The position numbers were made by a program, and so were the translations under genes. Shown piece after piece: positions 7,756-17,682 of a stretch of 64,000 bases of DNA (its first letter is position 1; every line of letters starts with the position of its first letter). The notes beneath the pieces were generated by a model. That model did no database searches. It was not told where the DNA came from and saw only the letters and a list, made by a program, of their open reading frames with translations. This stretch comes from Rhizobium grahamii (lineage in GTDB: Bacteria > Pseudomonadota > Alphaproteobacteria > Rhizobiales > Rhizobiaceae). The DNA is taken from contig NZ_CP043498.1 in NCBI RefSeq assembly GCF_009498215.1, positions 310,001-374,000 on the forward strand, in the 5' to 3' direction.

Positions 7756-10700
7756 ATGATCTCGGCTTCGATAGCTTACAACATCATTTCAGGCGATATG
7801 AAGAAGAGCCTGGATCGTGTTGCGTCGCAGGCGTCAGTCAAGCGCGATGTCGATTACTACAAAGAAAACATCAATAAAGTCAAAAACGTAGACGATTTTC
7901 TCGGCAACTACCGCCTTTATAACTATGCAATGAAAGCCTATGGCCTGCAGGATATGGCCTACGGCAAGGCGTTCATGAAGAAGGTGCTGGAAAGCGACCT
8001 GACGGATGCCAACAGCTTTGCCAACCGCCTCTCCGACACCCGCTACAAGGACTTTGCAGCCGCCTTCAATTTCAACACGCCGGCAGCAGACGCGCAGAGC
8101 GACGCGCAGGAAGACGATCTGATCGGCCTCTACAACCAGTCCTTCGCCGACGAGGGGAAGAATGCTGCGACCGAGACCGACTACTACAGCAGCGCCATGG
8201 ATGACGTTCAGAACGTCTCGGATCTCGTCGACAACGATCGCCTCCGCTCCTATGCGATGAAGGCCTACGGGATCGATCCGACCTATGTTTCCAAGGACTT
8301 CCTGACGCAGGTCCTGACAAGCGATCTCAGCGATCCCAACAGCTTCGTCAACGTCAACGGGAACGACAAGTACAAGGCGCTCGCGGCGCAGTTCAGCTTC
8401 AATGCCGATGGCAGCGTGAACGGTTCGGCGCAGACGGCGACGCAAAAAGATGCGGTGATGGAGCAGTACAACCTGACCGTCCCGTCGATCGTTACGCCGG
8501 TCGCCGCCGATTACAATAAGGCCTACTATCTGTCCAAGATCGGGACGATCACCAAGGTCGATGATCTCTTGGCCGACAGCCGCCTGACGTCCTATATCAA
8601 GACGGCCTTCGGAATGTCGGCCGATTTCAGCAACGCGGCGCTGAAGTCGGTGCTCACAAATCCCAGTTATGCGCAGACGATGGACCTGACGGCCGCCTAC
8701 CAGGCCTTCAATTTCAAGTCCGACGGCACCGTCCAGACGACAGCGCGAGCGCAAAGCGCGTCGCAGACCTCATCGACCGTGGCGGCTGCCAACAGCGCCT
8801 CGACCTACTACAATCAGCAGATCTCTGGCGGAACGATCACCACTGTTGACGGCCTGCTGGCCGATTCCAAGCTTGCCGCCTACATCAAGGACGCCTACGG
8901 CCTCGCACCCAATTTCAGCAACGCCGACCTGAAGAGCATCCTGACAGACTCGACCTATGCGGCGAGCGCCGGCCACAGCGACATCTATTCGGCGTTCAAC
9001 TTTCAGTCCGATGGCACGCTCTCGGGTACGGCGGTGCAGACGACCACTCAGCGCAATGCGACGGTCGGCAAGGTCGTGGCGAACGGAAACTACTTCCAGG
9101 GCCAGGTCAGCAACTACAATACCGTCGACGATCTGATGGCTGATACCAGGGCGATCAGCTACCTGCGAAACGCCTATAACGTCTCGTCAACGGTCAGCGA
9201 TGCCGATATGAAGACGATCCTGACGGATGCCAATACGGCAGCGAGCATGGGCTACAGCAGCCTCCATGAGGCATTCAGCTTCTCGTCGTCAGGTGGCCTG
9301 TCGTCCTTCTACGCGCCGCAGACGCCGAGCCAGATGTCCGCGACGTCGGATCTGGTGATCGCCTCGCGCACCTATTACAGAAACGCGATCGTGAAGGTCA
9401 CGAACGTCGACGACCTGCTTGCCGACCCGCGGCTGACCAGCTTCATCAAGGATGCCTATGGCATGCCGCAGTCGATGAGCGACGCGGACCTGAAGAGCGT
9501 TCTCGTCGATCCGAACTACGCAAGCGCGCATGGCTATGACAAGGTCAACGCCGCCTTCAACTTCAAGTCCGACGGCAGCGTCCCCAACGACGTCAACGCT
9601 CAGACGGCGGCCCAGGCGCGACAGACGGCAACGAAGGCGAGCGGCAATCAGGATTATTACGAGAGCGCGATCAGCACCGTCGCGACCGTCGATGATCTGA
9701 TCGCGGACCCGAAGCTGACCAGCCTCCTCAGGGTGACCTATCAGGTTCCGGCCGATCTCAGCGATGCCGACCTGAAGAACGTTCTGACCGATCCGACATT
9801 TGCGGAAACCAAGGGCCTCGCAAAGCTCAATGCAGCGTTCAGCTTCGCGGCCGATGGTTCCGCGCCTGCGGCCGGCGGCGCGCAGAACAGTGCCCAGCTG
9901 ATGGACACGACTGATTTCTACGAAACCCGCTACGACGACGTCCAGCAGGCGGCCATCGACGATGCCGTCAGCAACTACAAGACGCGCATGGCCGACGGCA
10001 AGATCAAGTCGATCGACGATTTCCTGCGCTCCAATTCGACCTCCGACCTCGACAAGCAGAATGACGGCCTGCCTGATCCCTATCAGGTGGCGCTCCGCGC
10101 CTACGGCTTGACCGAACAGGATGTACCGCGCTCGATGATGCGCAAGCTGCTGAAGAGCGATCCCTACGATCCGAAGGGCTACGTCGCATCGCTCAAGGAC
10201 GACCGCATCACCAACATGGTGCGCGCCTTCAACTTCGGCTCCGATGGCAAGATCACCTTCGAGATGCAGGCGCTGCCGTCTGCCGTGATGGCCAAGTACG
10301 CCACGAACTACAAGTCGCGTGCGACCATGGGCATGAGCGATGGCGCGCTGAAGGACAAGGCGTCGAAGGACGCTACCCAGGCGGTCAACGATTTCGCCAA
10401 GGGCATGGCCGAAGTGAAGACCGTCGACGACTTCGTATCGAACAGCAAGCTCACCGACCTTGTCCTGAAGGCAAACGGGCTGGACCCGAAGAAATACGAC
10501 AAGGACACGCTGAAGAAGATATTCGAGTCCGATCCTTCCGATTCCAAGAGCTACCTGAACACCAAGGCGGACTCGAAGTTCAAGGAAATCGTCGCGGACT
10601 TCAACTTCGACAAAAGCGGCGAACTGACCCGCGCCAAGATCGGCACGATCCAAAACACCGGCGCCGAGGACCGTACGCAGCAGAGCTATCTCCAGCAAAG

Positions 10701-11036
10701 CCTGGAAACGCAGCAGGGCGAGAACAACGACGGTGTGCGTCTTGCGCTGTATTTCTCGCGAAAGGCGTCCAATATCACGTCGCTCTATACGATCCTCGGG
10801 ACAAGGCACTGTTCCAGGTAATCACGACCACCTTCAACCTGCCGACACAGATTTCGAACATGGACGTCGCAAAGCAGGCGACGATGCTGAAGAAATTCGT
10901 CAACCTCGATGACCTGCAGGACCCGAAGAAGGTTGACAAGCTGCTGAAGCGCTTCACGGCGATGTACGATCTCAAGAACAACACCGATACGTCTCCGGCC
11001 TTGAGCATCCTGACGCACGGCGGAACGAGCAGCTAA
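7756..11036 (+). CDS. DUF1217 repeat protein, about 1093 aa, frameshifted near the 3' end
   Basis: A very long member of the rhizobial DUF1217 family, whose shorter members (about 270 aa) usually lie in flagellar gene clusters. I count about nine degenerate repeats of roughly 100 residues. Each begins with a YY pair, contains V-(K/T)-N-VDDLLAD-(P/S)-RLTSYIK-AYG, then SDADLKSVLTD and an AFNFKSDG end. The C-terminal piece, ALYFSRKASNITSLY through LSILT, is the family's conserved end. The frame breaks at 10798-10800: restoring one G to the GGG run joins LYTILG to DKALFQVITTTFNLP and runs to the stop at 11036. The ATG at 7756 follows GAGGG. No signal peptide or membrane helix is seen, and the location of the protein is unknown. 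Confidence 0.8.
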
Positions 11037-11043
11037 CGAAAAA

Positions 11044-11068
11044 CGGGCGCCGTTTGCACGGGCGCCCG
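11044..11068. terminator. Hairpin between the DUF1217 gene and the convergent FAD-linked oxidase
   Basis: A perfect eight-base stem (CGGGCGCC / GGCGCCCG) with a nine-base loop starts eight bases after the DUF1217 stop. There is no clear T run on the right, but an A run precedes it, so it may act mainly for the minus-strand gene. Confidence 0.6.
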
Positions 11069-11100
11069 CTATCTCGGACCTGATCCTGGCTCGCGACCGA

Positions 11101-12531
11101 TCAGTCGATGGTCACGACCTTGCCCGGGTTCATGATGTTTGCCGGATCGAACGACCGTTTGATGCGGCGCATCAGGTCCATCTCGATGTCAGGCCGGATC
11201 GCCGCCAGTTCGTCCCGCTTCAGCTGGCCGATCCCGTGTTCCGCCGAGATTGAGCCGCCGTGCGACAACACCAGCCCATGAACGATCTCGTTCATCTCGT
11301 GCCAGCGCGCCAGGAAGGCGTCCTTGTCCGCGCCGACAGGCTGCGAGATGTTGTAGTGGATATTGCCGTCGCCCATGTGGCCGAAGGCGCAGATGCGCGC
11401 ACCGGGCATCGCCGCCATGACGGCTTCCTGCGCTTCCGCCATGAACTTCGGCACGGTTGAAACAGGCACCGAAACGTCGTGCTTGATCGAGCCGCCTTCG
11501 GGTTTCTGCGCATCCGACATGCTCTCGCGCATGTGCCACAGGGCCTTCTGCTGCGCGACCGACGACGCGATAGCGGCATCCTGTACGAGCCCGGTCTCGA
11601 AGCCCTGTTCGAGCAGCGCCGTCATCATGCGTTCCGCGGTTTCGGCCGAGTCCGAGGTGGAGATGTCGATCAGGACATACCAGGCGTGCTCGGATTCCAG
11701 CGGATCGCGCACCCCGTCGATATTCCGGGCGGTGATTTCGACGCCGAAGCGTGGCATGAGTTCGAAGCCCGTCAGCGATGTGCCGCAGAGGCTGGAGGCG
11801 AGGTTGAACAGCGCAAGCGCGTCGTCAACCGAGTTGAGGCCCGCGAAGGCGACCTGCTTGCCGAGCGGCTGTGGGAAGAGCTTGAGAACGGCACCGGTAA
11901 TGATGCCGAGCGTGCCTTCCGCGCCGATGAAGAGATCGCGCAGGTCGTAGCCGGTATTGTCCTTCTTGAGACGTCTGAGGCCATTCCAGATCTCGCCGGT
12001 CGGCAGCACGACTTCGAGCCCAAGGCAAAGCTGGCGCATGTTGCCATAGGCGAGAACCGCGGTTCCGCCCGCATTGGTCGAGAGGTTCCCGCCGATGCGG
12101 CAGGAGCCTTCCGAGCCAAGCGACAGCGGAAACAGCCGGCCATGCGCTTCGGCCGCCTTCTGAACATCCGCCAGGATCGCGCCACCGTCGGCAACGAGAA
12201 CGTTCGCGACCGGATCGACGTCCCGGATCTTGTTCATGCGCTCGAGGGAGATGATGATATCGGACTTGCCCTCACGCGGGGTCTGGCCGCCGACAAGTCC
12301 GGTGTTGCCCGTCTGCGGCACAACGGCTGTTCCCGTCTCCGTCGCAAGCTTGAGGATCGCGGAGACTTCCTCGACCGTTGCCGGCTTGAGCAGCATGGGG
12401 GAGGAACCATGGTAGAGGCCGCGGTTCTCGATCAGATGCGGTGCCAACTCCATCTCGCTGCGAAGCGCATACTTGTCGCCGACGATGGCGGCAAAGCGGT
12501 CGAGAAGGTCGGGGGAAACGCCTGCGCTCAT
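11101..12531 (-). CDS. FAD-binding oxidoreductase, D-lactate / D-2-hydroxyglutarate dehydrogenase type
   Basis: A 476-residue flavoprotein with an N-terminal PCMH-type FAD domain (PQTGNTGLVGGQTPREGKSD; LGSEGSCRIGGNLSTNAGGT) and a C-terminal FAD-oxidase domain. The latter carries the metal and substrate motif FGHMGDGNIHYN and the ending EHGIGQLKRDEL with FDPANIMNPGK. This family oxidises D-2-hydroxy acids such as D-lactate, glycolate or D-2-hydroxyglutarate; the exact substrate is not decidable by eye. I chose the ATG at 12531 because homology begins there. The gene lies 19 bases downstream of the Sua5-type gene and is probably co-transcribed with it. Confidence 0.9.
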   Translation of the reverse strand: MSAGVSPDLLDRFAAIVGDKYALRSEMELAPHLIENRGLYHGSSPMLLKPATVEEVSAILKLATETGTAVVPQTGNTGLVGGQTPREGKSDIIISLERMNKIRDVDPVANVLVADGGAILADVQKAAEAHGRLFPLSLGSEGSCRIGGNLSTNAGGTAVLAYGNMRQLCLGLEVVLPTGEIWNGLRRLKKDNTGYDLRDLFIGAEGTLGIITGAVLKLFPQPLGKQVAFAGLNSVDDALALFNLASSLCGTSLTGFELMPRFGVEITARNIDGVRDPLESEHAWYVLIDISTSDSAETAERMMTALLEQGFETGLVQDAAIASSVAQQKALWHMRESMSDAQKPEGGSIKHDVSVPVSTVPKFMAEAQEAVMAAMPGARICAFGHMGDGNIHYNISQPVGADKDAFLARWHEMNEIVHGLVLSHGGSISAEHGIGQLKRDELAAIRPDIEMDLMRRIKRSFDPANIMNPGKVVTID

Positions 12532-12550
12532 GGAGTCTTCGTCCTCTTGG

Positions 12551-13525
12551 TCATTCTCTGGGAGCAGCGGCACGCCGCAGCCGGTCGTTTATAGCTTCGC
12601 CCAGGCCTTCGTCCGGGATCGCGGAAAATGCGATCGTGCCGGCGCCGCTGGCGTCGGCTCTTTTCATGTAGTCGAAGAGATTGGCTGCAGCCTCGGCAAG
12701 GTTGCCCTCCGGGCTGAGGTTGAGCACGATCGCGGCTTTCTCGGCGCCGGGCAGCGAGGTGGCACCAAAGGCGATGAACGCCTCGCCGGCGTCGATATGC
12801 GTCGCGCCCAGCCTGACGGCAGCCCCGGGCGCGTAATGCGACGCCAGCATCCCCGGCGCCTCGATGGCAGCGGAAGCCTTCTTCGCCCGATGCAGCTTCT
12901 GTCCGGCCACGCGTTCGATGTCTTCCGCCGGCAGCCCACCTGGACGCAGAAGACGAAGCTTGCCGTCCTCGACCTTGACGATGGTGGATTCGACGCCGAC
13001 GACGCTTGCTCCCGCATCGAGGATCAGTTTCAGCTTGGCGCCGAGATCGGCCTCGACATGCGCGGCGCTGGTGGCGCTGATCTTGCCGGACGTATTGGCA
13101 CTCGGCGCGGCGAGAGGCTTGCCGAAGGCACGGATCAGGTCACCCGCGAAACCGCGCGGCAGTCGGATGCCGACGGTATCGAGGCCGGCGGTCGCCAGGG
13201 AATGGATACGGCTTTCGGACCTCAACGGCAGCACGATCGTCAGCGGACCGGGCCAGAAGGCTTCGGCGAGCGCGCGCGATACCGGATCGAAGATCGCATA
13301 CTGCTCGGCCATGGCGAGATCCGCCATGTGGCAGATCAGCGGATTGAAGCGCGGGCGGCCCTTGGTCTCGTAGATTCGCGTGATCGCGGCGGGATTGGTT
13401 GCGTCGGCGGCGAGCCCGTATACCGTCTCGGTCGGGATAGCGATCGGAAAGCCGTCGGCGAGCACGTCGCACGCGCTCTCGATCGCCTTTCGCGGATCCA
13501 CGGTGATGTCGATGATATGCGCCAT
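12551..13525 (-). CDS. L-threonylcarbamoyladenylate synthase, Sua5 type
   Basis: A 324-residue enzyme that makes threonylcarbamoyl-AMP from threonine, bicarbonate and ATP for the t6A37 modification of ANN-decoding tRNAs. The N-terminal YrdC domain (about 10-200) has the signatures PTETVYGLAADATNP, KGRPRFNPLICH and APSANTSGKISATSAAHV. The C-terminal Sua5 domain (about 205-324) includes GMLASHYAPGAAVRL. The presence of both domains makes it the long Sua5/YwlC form rather than the short TsaC form. It is the first gene of a probable pair with the FAD-linked dehydrogenase, with no obvious functional link between them. Confidence 0.93.
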   Translation of the reverse strand: MAHIIDITVDPRKAIESACDVLADGFPIAIPTETVYGLAADATNPAAITRIYETKGRPRFNPLICHMADLAMAEQYAIFDPVSRALAEAFWPGPLTIVLPLRSESRIHSLATAGLDTVGIRLPRGFAGDLIRAFGKPLAAPSANTSGKISATSAAHVEADLGAKLKLILDAGASVVGVESTIVKVEDGKLRLLRPGGLPAEDIERVAGQKLHRAKKASAAIEAPGMLASHYAPGAAVRLGATHIDAGEAFIAFGATSLPGAEKAAIVLNLSPEGNLAEAAANLFDYMKRADASGAGTIAFSAIPDEGLGEAINDRLRRAAAPRE

Positions 13526-13627
13526 ATGCTGCCCGAGTAATATTCCCGGCAGTCCATAGGCCTTCCGCGCCTCGCGATCAATATCGCAGCTGCCGGATGA
13601 TCTCGATCAGAGCTTGCGAATGATCAA

Positions 13628-14236
13628 TCAGAGCTGGCGGATGATTTCGCGCAGCTGTTCGTTGCGGGCGCCGAGAAGCAGCACGTTCTTGATCGCGACC
13701 TGCGGATCGTGGGTGCGGAAGAGCACGCCGTTGCCGCGCACGTTCCGGTCGATCGTCATCCTCTCGGCGGTATGCTCGCCCGGACGGATCGCCACGGCGA
13801 AGTACATGCGCGAATACTGGACATCGATATGCTGGAAGAAATTGTCGTTGTCGCCGATATCGGCATAGAAGTTGGCGATGTAGAACGCCCAGCTGACGTC
13901 CTCGTAGTGGGCGAACTTGGTCCGGGACGCGGTGACGTGGCAGTAGCCGAGATGCGGGCTGTCCCTCAGCGTCCGATGAAACACCATCTTCGGGAACTGT
14001 ATCGCCCGATGGAAGCCGTTGATGTGCTGATGGGTCTTCTCACCGGCCGTTTGCAGCCGGCGCCCTGTCGTCTCCGCGACCTCGTCATGCGTCAGGTAGC
14101 GGCGTTCGGCTGCGAGCCAGTGGGCGCGGTTTCGCGTGATCTTGCCGGTTCGCAGGAATTCGGAATGCGGCGCGGCAGCCGCGTTTTCCGGCTCGTCCGT
14201 GGTCTGGGTCGTGTCGAAGTAACGAAGTTTCGCCAT
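13628..14236 (-). CDS. Uncharacterised rhizobial protein, 202 aa (possibly DUF6656)
   Basis: A soluble protein beginning MAKLRYFDTTQTTDEPENAA, with many conserved-looking aromatic and histidine residues in the middle (HQHINGFHRAIQFPKMVFH, HLGYCHVTASRTKF, EDVSWAFYIANFYADIG). It ends LLLGARNEQLREIIRQL. I believe it belongs to the Rhizobiaceae family labelled DUF6656, but this is recollection, not a search. The function is unknown and no catalytic motif is recognised. The start could also be five codons upstream (MRNAI) or at 14281; the chosen ATG has GGA about eight bases upstream and is where the protein-like sequence begins. Confidence 0.65.
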   Translation of the reverse strand: MAKLRYFDTTQTTDEPENAAAAPHSEFLRTGKITRNRAHWLAAERRYLTHDEVAETTGRRLQTAGEKTHQHINGFHRAIQFPKMVFHRTLRDSPHLGYCHVTASRTKFAHYEDVSWAFYIANFYADIGDNDNFFQHIDVQYSRMYFAVAIRPGEHTAERMTIDRNVRGNGVLFRTHDPQVAIKNVLLLGARNEQLREIIRQL

Positions 14237-14650
14237 GATTGCATTCCGCATGCTCGGGAGATTGGCGAAAACGATAAGCAATCATGCTTAACGGCGTGTT
14301 AAGCGCCTGCCCGCATCTGCGCCCGGAAGAATTCGCTTCCGTGAGTGTCGCAAATAGATCATGCCGGCGGATTTCCTTTGAAGGCCGGTGTCTTTTCAGC
14401 CATCGGCTCCATGTCGCAAATGGCGAAAATGCCGTGCGCGCAGGCAGCTATTGTGGCATAAAGTGCTCGGATAACAAAGGTGATGTGGCTGTCGTCAATT
14501 TCGAAGCCGATGTCGCTTAGCAGCCACGAGGCCGGCTTTTGCGGTGATTATATACGCTAGAAGAGAATGTCTCCCGGTGGAGAGGAAGTACGTGCTTCCT
14601 GTGGTTGTCGCTCCCAGCAGGCGGTGGCCCGAACAGACGAGGATATGCAT
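14237..14650. other. Intergenic region upstream of the Rieske oxygenase gene
   Basis: About 410 bases between divergent genes. Open frames here are short and of poor composition. A near-palindrome GGAAGTACGTGCTTCC (14584-14599) lies about 50 bases before the Rieske gene start and could be an operator, but no regulator is encoded next to it. Otherwise I see nothing definite. Confidence 0.4.
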
Positions 14651-15895
14651 ATGGATATTCGCAGCAACGCCCTGCGGCAGCTCAAGAATCGCCGCGAAGG
14701 TTTCAGCCTGGAACAGCCTTTCTATATCGACGAGGATTACTTCAAGCTCGATATGGAAATGATCTACTACCGCGACTGGCTGTTCATGGGCCATGATTGC
14801 GAGCTGCCGAAGCCGGGCGCGTATTTTACTGTTCAGATCGGCCAGTATCCTGTCGTCATCGTTCGCGGTCGCGACAACGTCATCCGCGCCTTCCACAACA
14901 GCTGTCGCCATCGCGGTTCGCGCGTCTGCACCAAGGAACACGGTTCATCGGTTCGCCTCGTCTGCCCCTATCACCAGTGGGCCTACGATCTTGACGGCAA
15001 GCTCGCCTTTGCTCGCCACATGGGCGATGATTTCGACAAGAGCGGCTATAGCCTGAAGCCGGTTCATTGCGAGAGCTTCGCGGGCTACATCTTCATCTGT
15101 CTCGCCGACAAGGCGCCCGATTTCCAACCTGTCCGCGACATGGTCGCCCCCTACATGCTGCCGCATCACCTGAGCGATGCGAAGGTTGCCTTCCAGAGCA
15201 CGATCATTGAAAAGGGCAACTGGAAGCTCGTCTGGGAAAACAACCGCGAGTGCTATCACTGCGCGGCCAATCACCCGGAACTCTGCCGCACCTATCCGGA
15301 AGCGCCGAGCGTCACAGGAACCGATGGCGGCGCCGACGATCCGGAGATTGCAGGACATTGGGCCCGTTGCGAGGCCGCCGGCCTGCCGAGCAAGTTCCAG
15401 ATTTCACCGGACGGTCAGTTCCGCACCGCCCGTATGCCGCTGATCGAAGATGCAGAGAGCTACACCATGTCGGGCAAGCGCGCCGTCGGCCGTGCACTGT
15501 CGGATGACGTGACGATCGACCGGATCGGCACCATGCTGCTCTTCCACTATCCAACGACGTGGAACCACATCCTCGGCGATCACGCGATCTCCTTCCGTGT
15601 GCTGCCGCTCAGCCCCAACGAGACGGCGGTCACGACCAAGTGGCTCGTGCACAAGGATGCAGTCGAAGGCGTCGACTACAATCTCGAGGAACTGACCCAC
15701 GTCTGGACCGAGACCAACGATCAGGATCGGCGCATCGTCGAAGAGAACGCCTTCGGCATCCATTCGCCGGCCTACGAGCCTGGTCCGTACTCGATGCTGC
15801 ATGAAGGCGGCGTCATGCAGTTCCTCGAATGGTATGGGAACTTCATGATCAACCGTATCCAGGGCGATCAGGCAAAGCTCTCCGTCGTCGCCTGA
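14651..15895 (+). CDS. Rieske aromatic-ring-hydroxylating oxygenase alpha subunit, glycine-betaine monooxygenase (GbcA)-like
   Basis: A 414-residue Rieske non-haem iron oxygenase. The Rieske cluster ligands are intact (SCRHRGSRVC through RLVCPYHQWAYD, C-x-H and C-x2-H), as is the mononuclear iron site NNRECYHCAANHPELC. The overall sequence, the length and the ending LEWYGNFMINRIQGD resemble GbcA and stachydrine demethylase subunits, which demethylate quaternary ammonium compounds. The start at 14651 is favoured over 14645 because GAGG sits eight bases upstream. These enzymes need a flavin and [2Fe-2S] reductase; none is encoded beside it here. The substrate assignment is inference. Confidence 0.8.
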   Translation: MDIRSNALRQLKNRREGFSLEQPFYIDEDYFKLDMEMIYYRDWLFMGHDCELPKPGAYFTVQIGQYPVVIVRGRDNVIRAFHNSCRHRGSRVCTKEHGSSVRLVCPYHQWAYDLDGKLAFARHMGDDFDKSGYSLKPVHCESFAGYIFICLADKAPDFQPVRDMVAPYMLPHHLSDAKVAFQSTIIEKGNWKLVWENNRECYHCAANHPELCRTYPEAPSVTGTDGGADDPEIAGHWARCEAAGLPSKFQISPDGQFRTARMPLIEDAESYTMSGKRAVGRALSDDVTIDRIGTMLLFHYPTTWNHILGDHAISFRVLPLSPNETAVTTKWLVHKDAVEGVDYNLEELTHVWTETNDQDRRIVEENAFGIHSPAYEPGPYSMLHEGGVMQFLEWYGNFMINRIQGDQAKLSVVA

Positions 15896-15965
15896 TCGGC
15901 ATATGGGATCTCCCAAGCGGCTCCGTTTCCTTGAGGGAGGCGGGGTCGCTTTCGTTTCCGGACGC

Positions 15966-16942
15966 TCAGAAATCCTGATAGTTCAGCGCGTTGATCTCGC
16001 GCTTCGGCACCGAGGACGTGGTGATCGGATCGAGCTCGCGAGCGGTGGCAAATTTTGGCTCCATCTCCATCTTAGCGAGAACCAGCGGCGGATCCGGTTC
16101 GCGCGCCGGCAGCAGCGCACCCCCGGCCCACACTTTCGCAAGCTCGCTTTTGCTCATCGGCGCCACGTTGACGTCGATATCGGTCAATGTTCCCGGCACC
16201 CGGTAGGGGCAGCGCCGCTTGCTGCAATTTACCCCGAGGAAAACTGCCAGAGCAGGTAATTGTCCCAGTTCGCCAGCGGAAAGACACCTTTGATGTCCGG
16301 CTTGTACCGCGCGTACCATAGCGGCAGGCGGGCGAGCACCGGGTAGTCGTTCCGGTAGGCGGCGATATAGCGGGCCGTGTTGTTGTTCGTGTAGAGCACG
16401 GGATAGCGGCCGGTGCGCGCCTTGATGTGACCGGCGAAGATCTGCGCATCCTCGAGCGACATGAAATTCTGCGGATCGAGACCTTCGATATCGAGGATCA
16501 TCATTTCATCGGGCTTGGGATCGGCATAATCGAGGAAGTGGTTTGCCTGATCGATCGGGTTTCCGGGTCTTGCCAGATGATAGGCGCCCCAGAGCAGTCC
16601 CGCCGCTCGGGCGACCAGCCGCCGTGTCTGGAACAGCTCGCGGCTGACGGCGTACTTGCGCCACATCGTCTTGCAGTGCGCCACCGTATCGCCGGCATGG
16701 TCGCCCGTGCAGTCGAACGATTCGGGCAGCCCATCGGAAGCCTTGGAGATGAAGCCGGAAATGCGCTTGTCCGAAAGCAGGGCCTCCCAGTCGACGGTAT
16801 TCAGTTCGTAGGCGTCGACCACAAGTGCATTGGCAGGGTCGTTCCAGGGGAGAGTGTCGGATGCCGTGGCGTGTTGAGGAACACTGGCTGCAAGCGCCAG
16901 AAGCAGAAGACGGAAGATGAATTTTCCACTGCAGCGCCTCAT
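15966..16942 (-). CDS. GH25 family muramidase, secreted, frameshifted
   Basis: A protein of about 325 residues if repaired. It starts with a signal peptide (MRRCSGKFIFRLLLLALAAS, cleavage probably after ATA) followed by a glycoside hydrolase 25 barrel: ALVVDAYELNTVDWEAL, GAYHLARPGNPIDQANHFL, the acidic active-site strand MMILDIEGLD, and NWDNYLLWQFSSG. GH25 enzymes cleave the MurNAc-GlcNAc bond of peptidoglycan. At the C run 16232-16235 one base is missing: the frame otherwise stops right after SSG, while the next frame continues VNCSKRRCPYRV to a stop at 15966. The tail after the barrel (about 80 residues) is unlike other known domains. The ATG at 16942 is chosen because it gives a proper signal peptide. 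Confidence 0.8.
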
Positions 16943-17098
16943 GGAACGAGCGTGGTGAAAACTGGTTAATGTCCAGTTAATCCGAGATGCCGCATATCTA
17001 AAATGCATCGCGAACAGCGAGATTTAAGTGAGGGTGGGAACAATATGCCACCATCTGCGTTGGGTTATGGGATTTTGCCTCTTGTGATCGGAGTTTCG

Positions 17099-17635
17099 AT
17101 GATCAGTCGATTGAGAAAAATGGCGGTCGCGATCAGCGCGTCCATGATGCTTTTCGCCGGCGTGCTGCCGACGCAGGCTATGCAGATGCCGGGCGCACCT
17201 GAGACCGGCAAGACCGATGTCCAGAATGTGCAGTACTGCGCCTATGGCCGCTGCGCTCGCCCCGGCTACCGACCGGGCTATGGGCCTGGCTATCGCCCGG
17301 GTTATTATCCCGGTTACCGGCCCGCCTACCGTCCCGGTTATTATCCTGGCTATCGTCCGGCCTATCGACCGGGTTGGTACGGCGGCTATCGTGGCTATCC
17401 CTATTATCGCAACGGCTATCGCTACTATAACGGTTACTGGTTCCCGCTCGCGGCCTTCGGCGCAGGTGCCGTCATCGGTGGCGCGATTGCATCCGAACCG
17501 CGCTATGCGCCGGCGCCTGAAGGCGATTCCGCACACGTGGCATGGTGCGAAGCGCGGTACCGTTCCTATCGCGCCTATGACAATACGTTCCAGCCGAACA
17601 GCGGCCCGCGCCGGCAATGCGTCTCGCCGTATTGA
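17099..17635 (+). CDS. BA14K family protein with Tyr-Arg-Pro-Gly repeats
   Basis: A 178-residue exported protein. Residues 1-28 form a signal peptide or anchor ([19 protein letters not shown]). About residues 50-115 are tandem degenerate repeats of the type PGYRPGY / [11 protein letters not shown], rich in Tyr, Pro, Gly and Arg. A hydrophobic glycine-rich segment follows ([15 protein letters not shown]), and the C-terminus carries the BA14K signature [17 protein letters not shown] with two cysteines. BA14K proteins were described as lectin-like immunoreactive proteins in Brucella and are common, poorly understood, in rhizobia. The ATG at 17099 has GGAG at five bases; frames open further upstream are less convincing. 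Confidence 0.88.
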   Translation: MISRLRKMAVAISASMMLFAGVLPTQAMQMPGAPETGKTDVQNVQYCAYGRCARPGYRPGYGPGYRPGYYPGYRPAYRPGYYPGYRPAYRPGWYGGYRGYPYYRNGYRYYNGYWFPLAAFGAGAVIGGAIASEPRYAPAPEGDSAHVAWCEARYRSYRAYDNTFQPNSGPRRQCVSPY

Positions 17636-17682
17636 GGCACAATAGCGAGCCCGACATTCATGTCGTGCTAAACCTCTCCGCC

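Noticed and set aside
7900..10700. CRISPR array suggested by regular spacing of similar sequences
   Set aside because: The similar blocks are about 300 bp, degenerate and coding; they are DUF1217 protein repeats.
10798..11036. Programmed -1 frameshift or true pseudogene in the DUF1217 gene
   Set aside because: There is no slippery heptamer or downstream pseudoknot, and the same type of loss occurs in six unrelated genes including fabI, so an error explanation is simpler.
14284..14520. A 78-codon ORF between the DUF6656-like and Rieske genes
   Set aside because: Its composition is not protein-like, it lacks a clear ribosome binding site and it resembles no family.
17240..17420. CRISPR-like or tandem DNA repeat in the BA14K region
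   Set aside because: The periodicity follows codons of an open frame and has no spacers; it is a protein repeat.
15966..17635. Prophage remnant suggested by the lysozyme-like gene
   Set aside because: No integrase, holin, tail or repressor genes and no att-like repeats are present; the surroundings are ordinary chromosomal genes.
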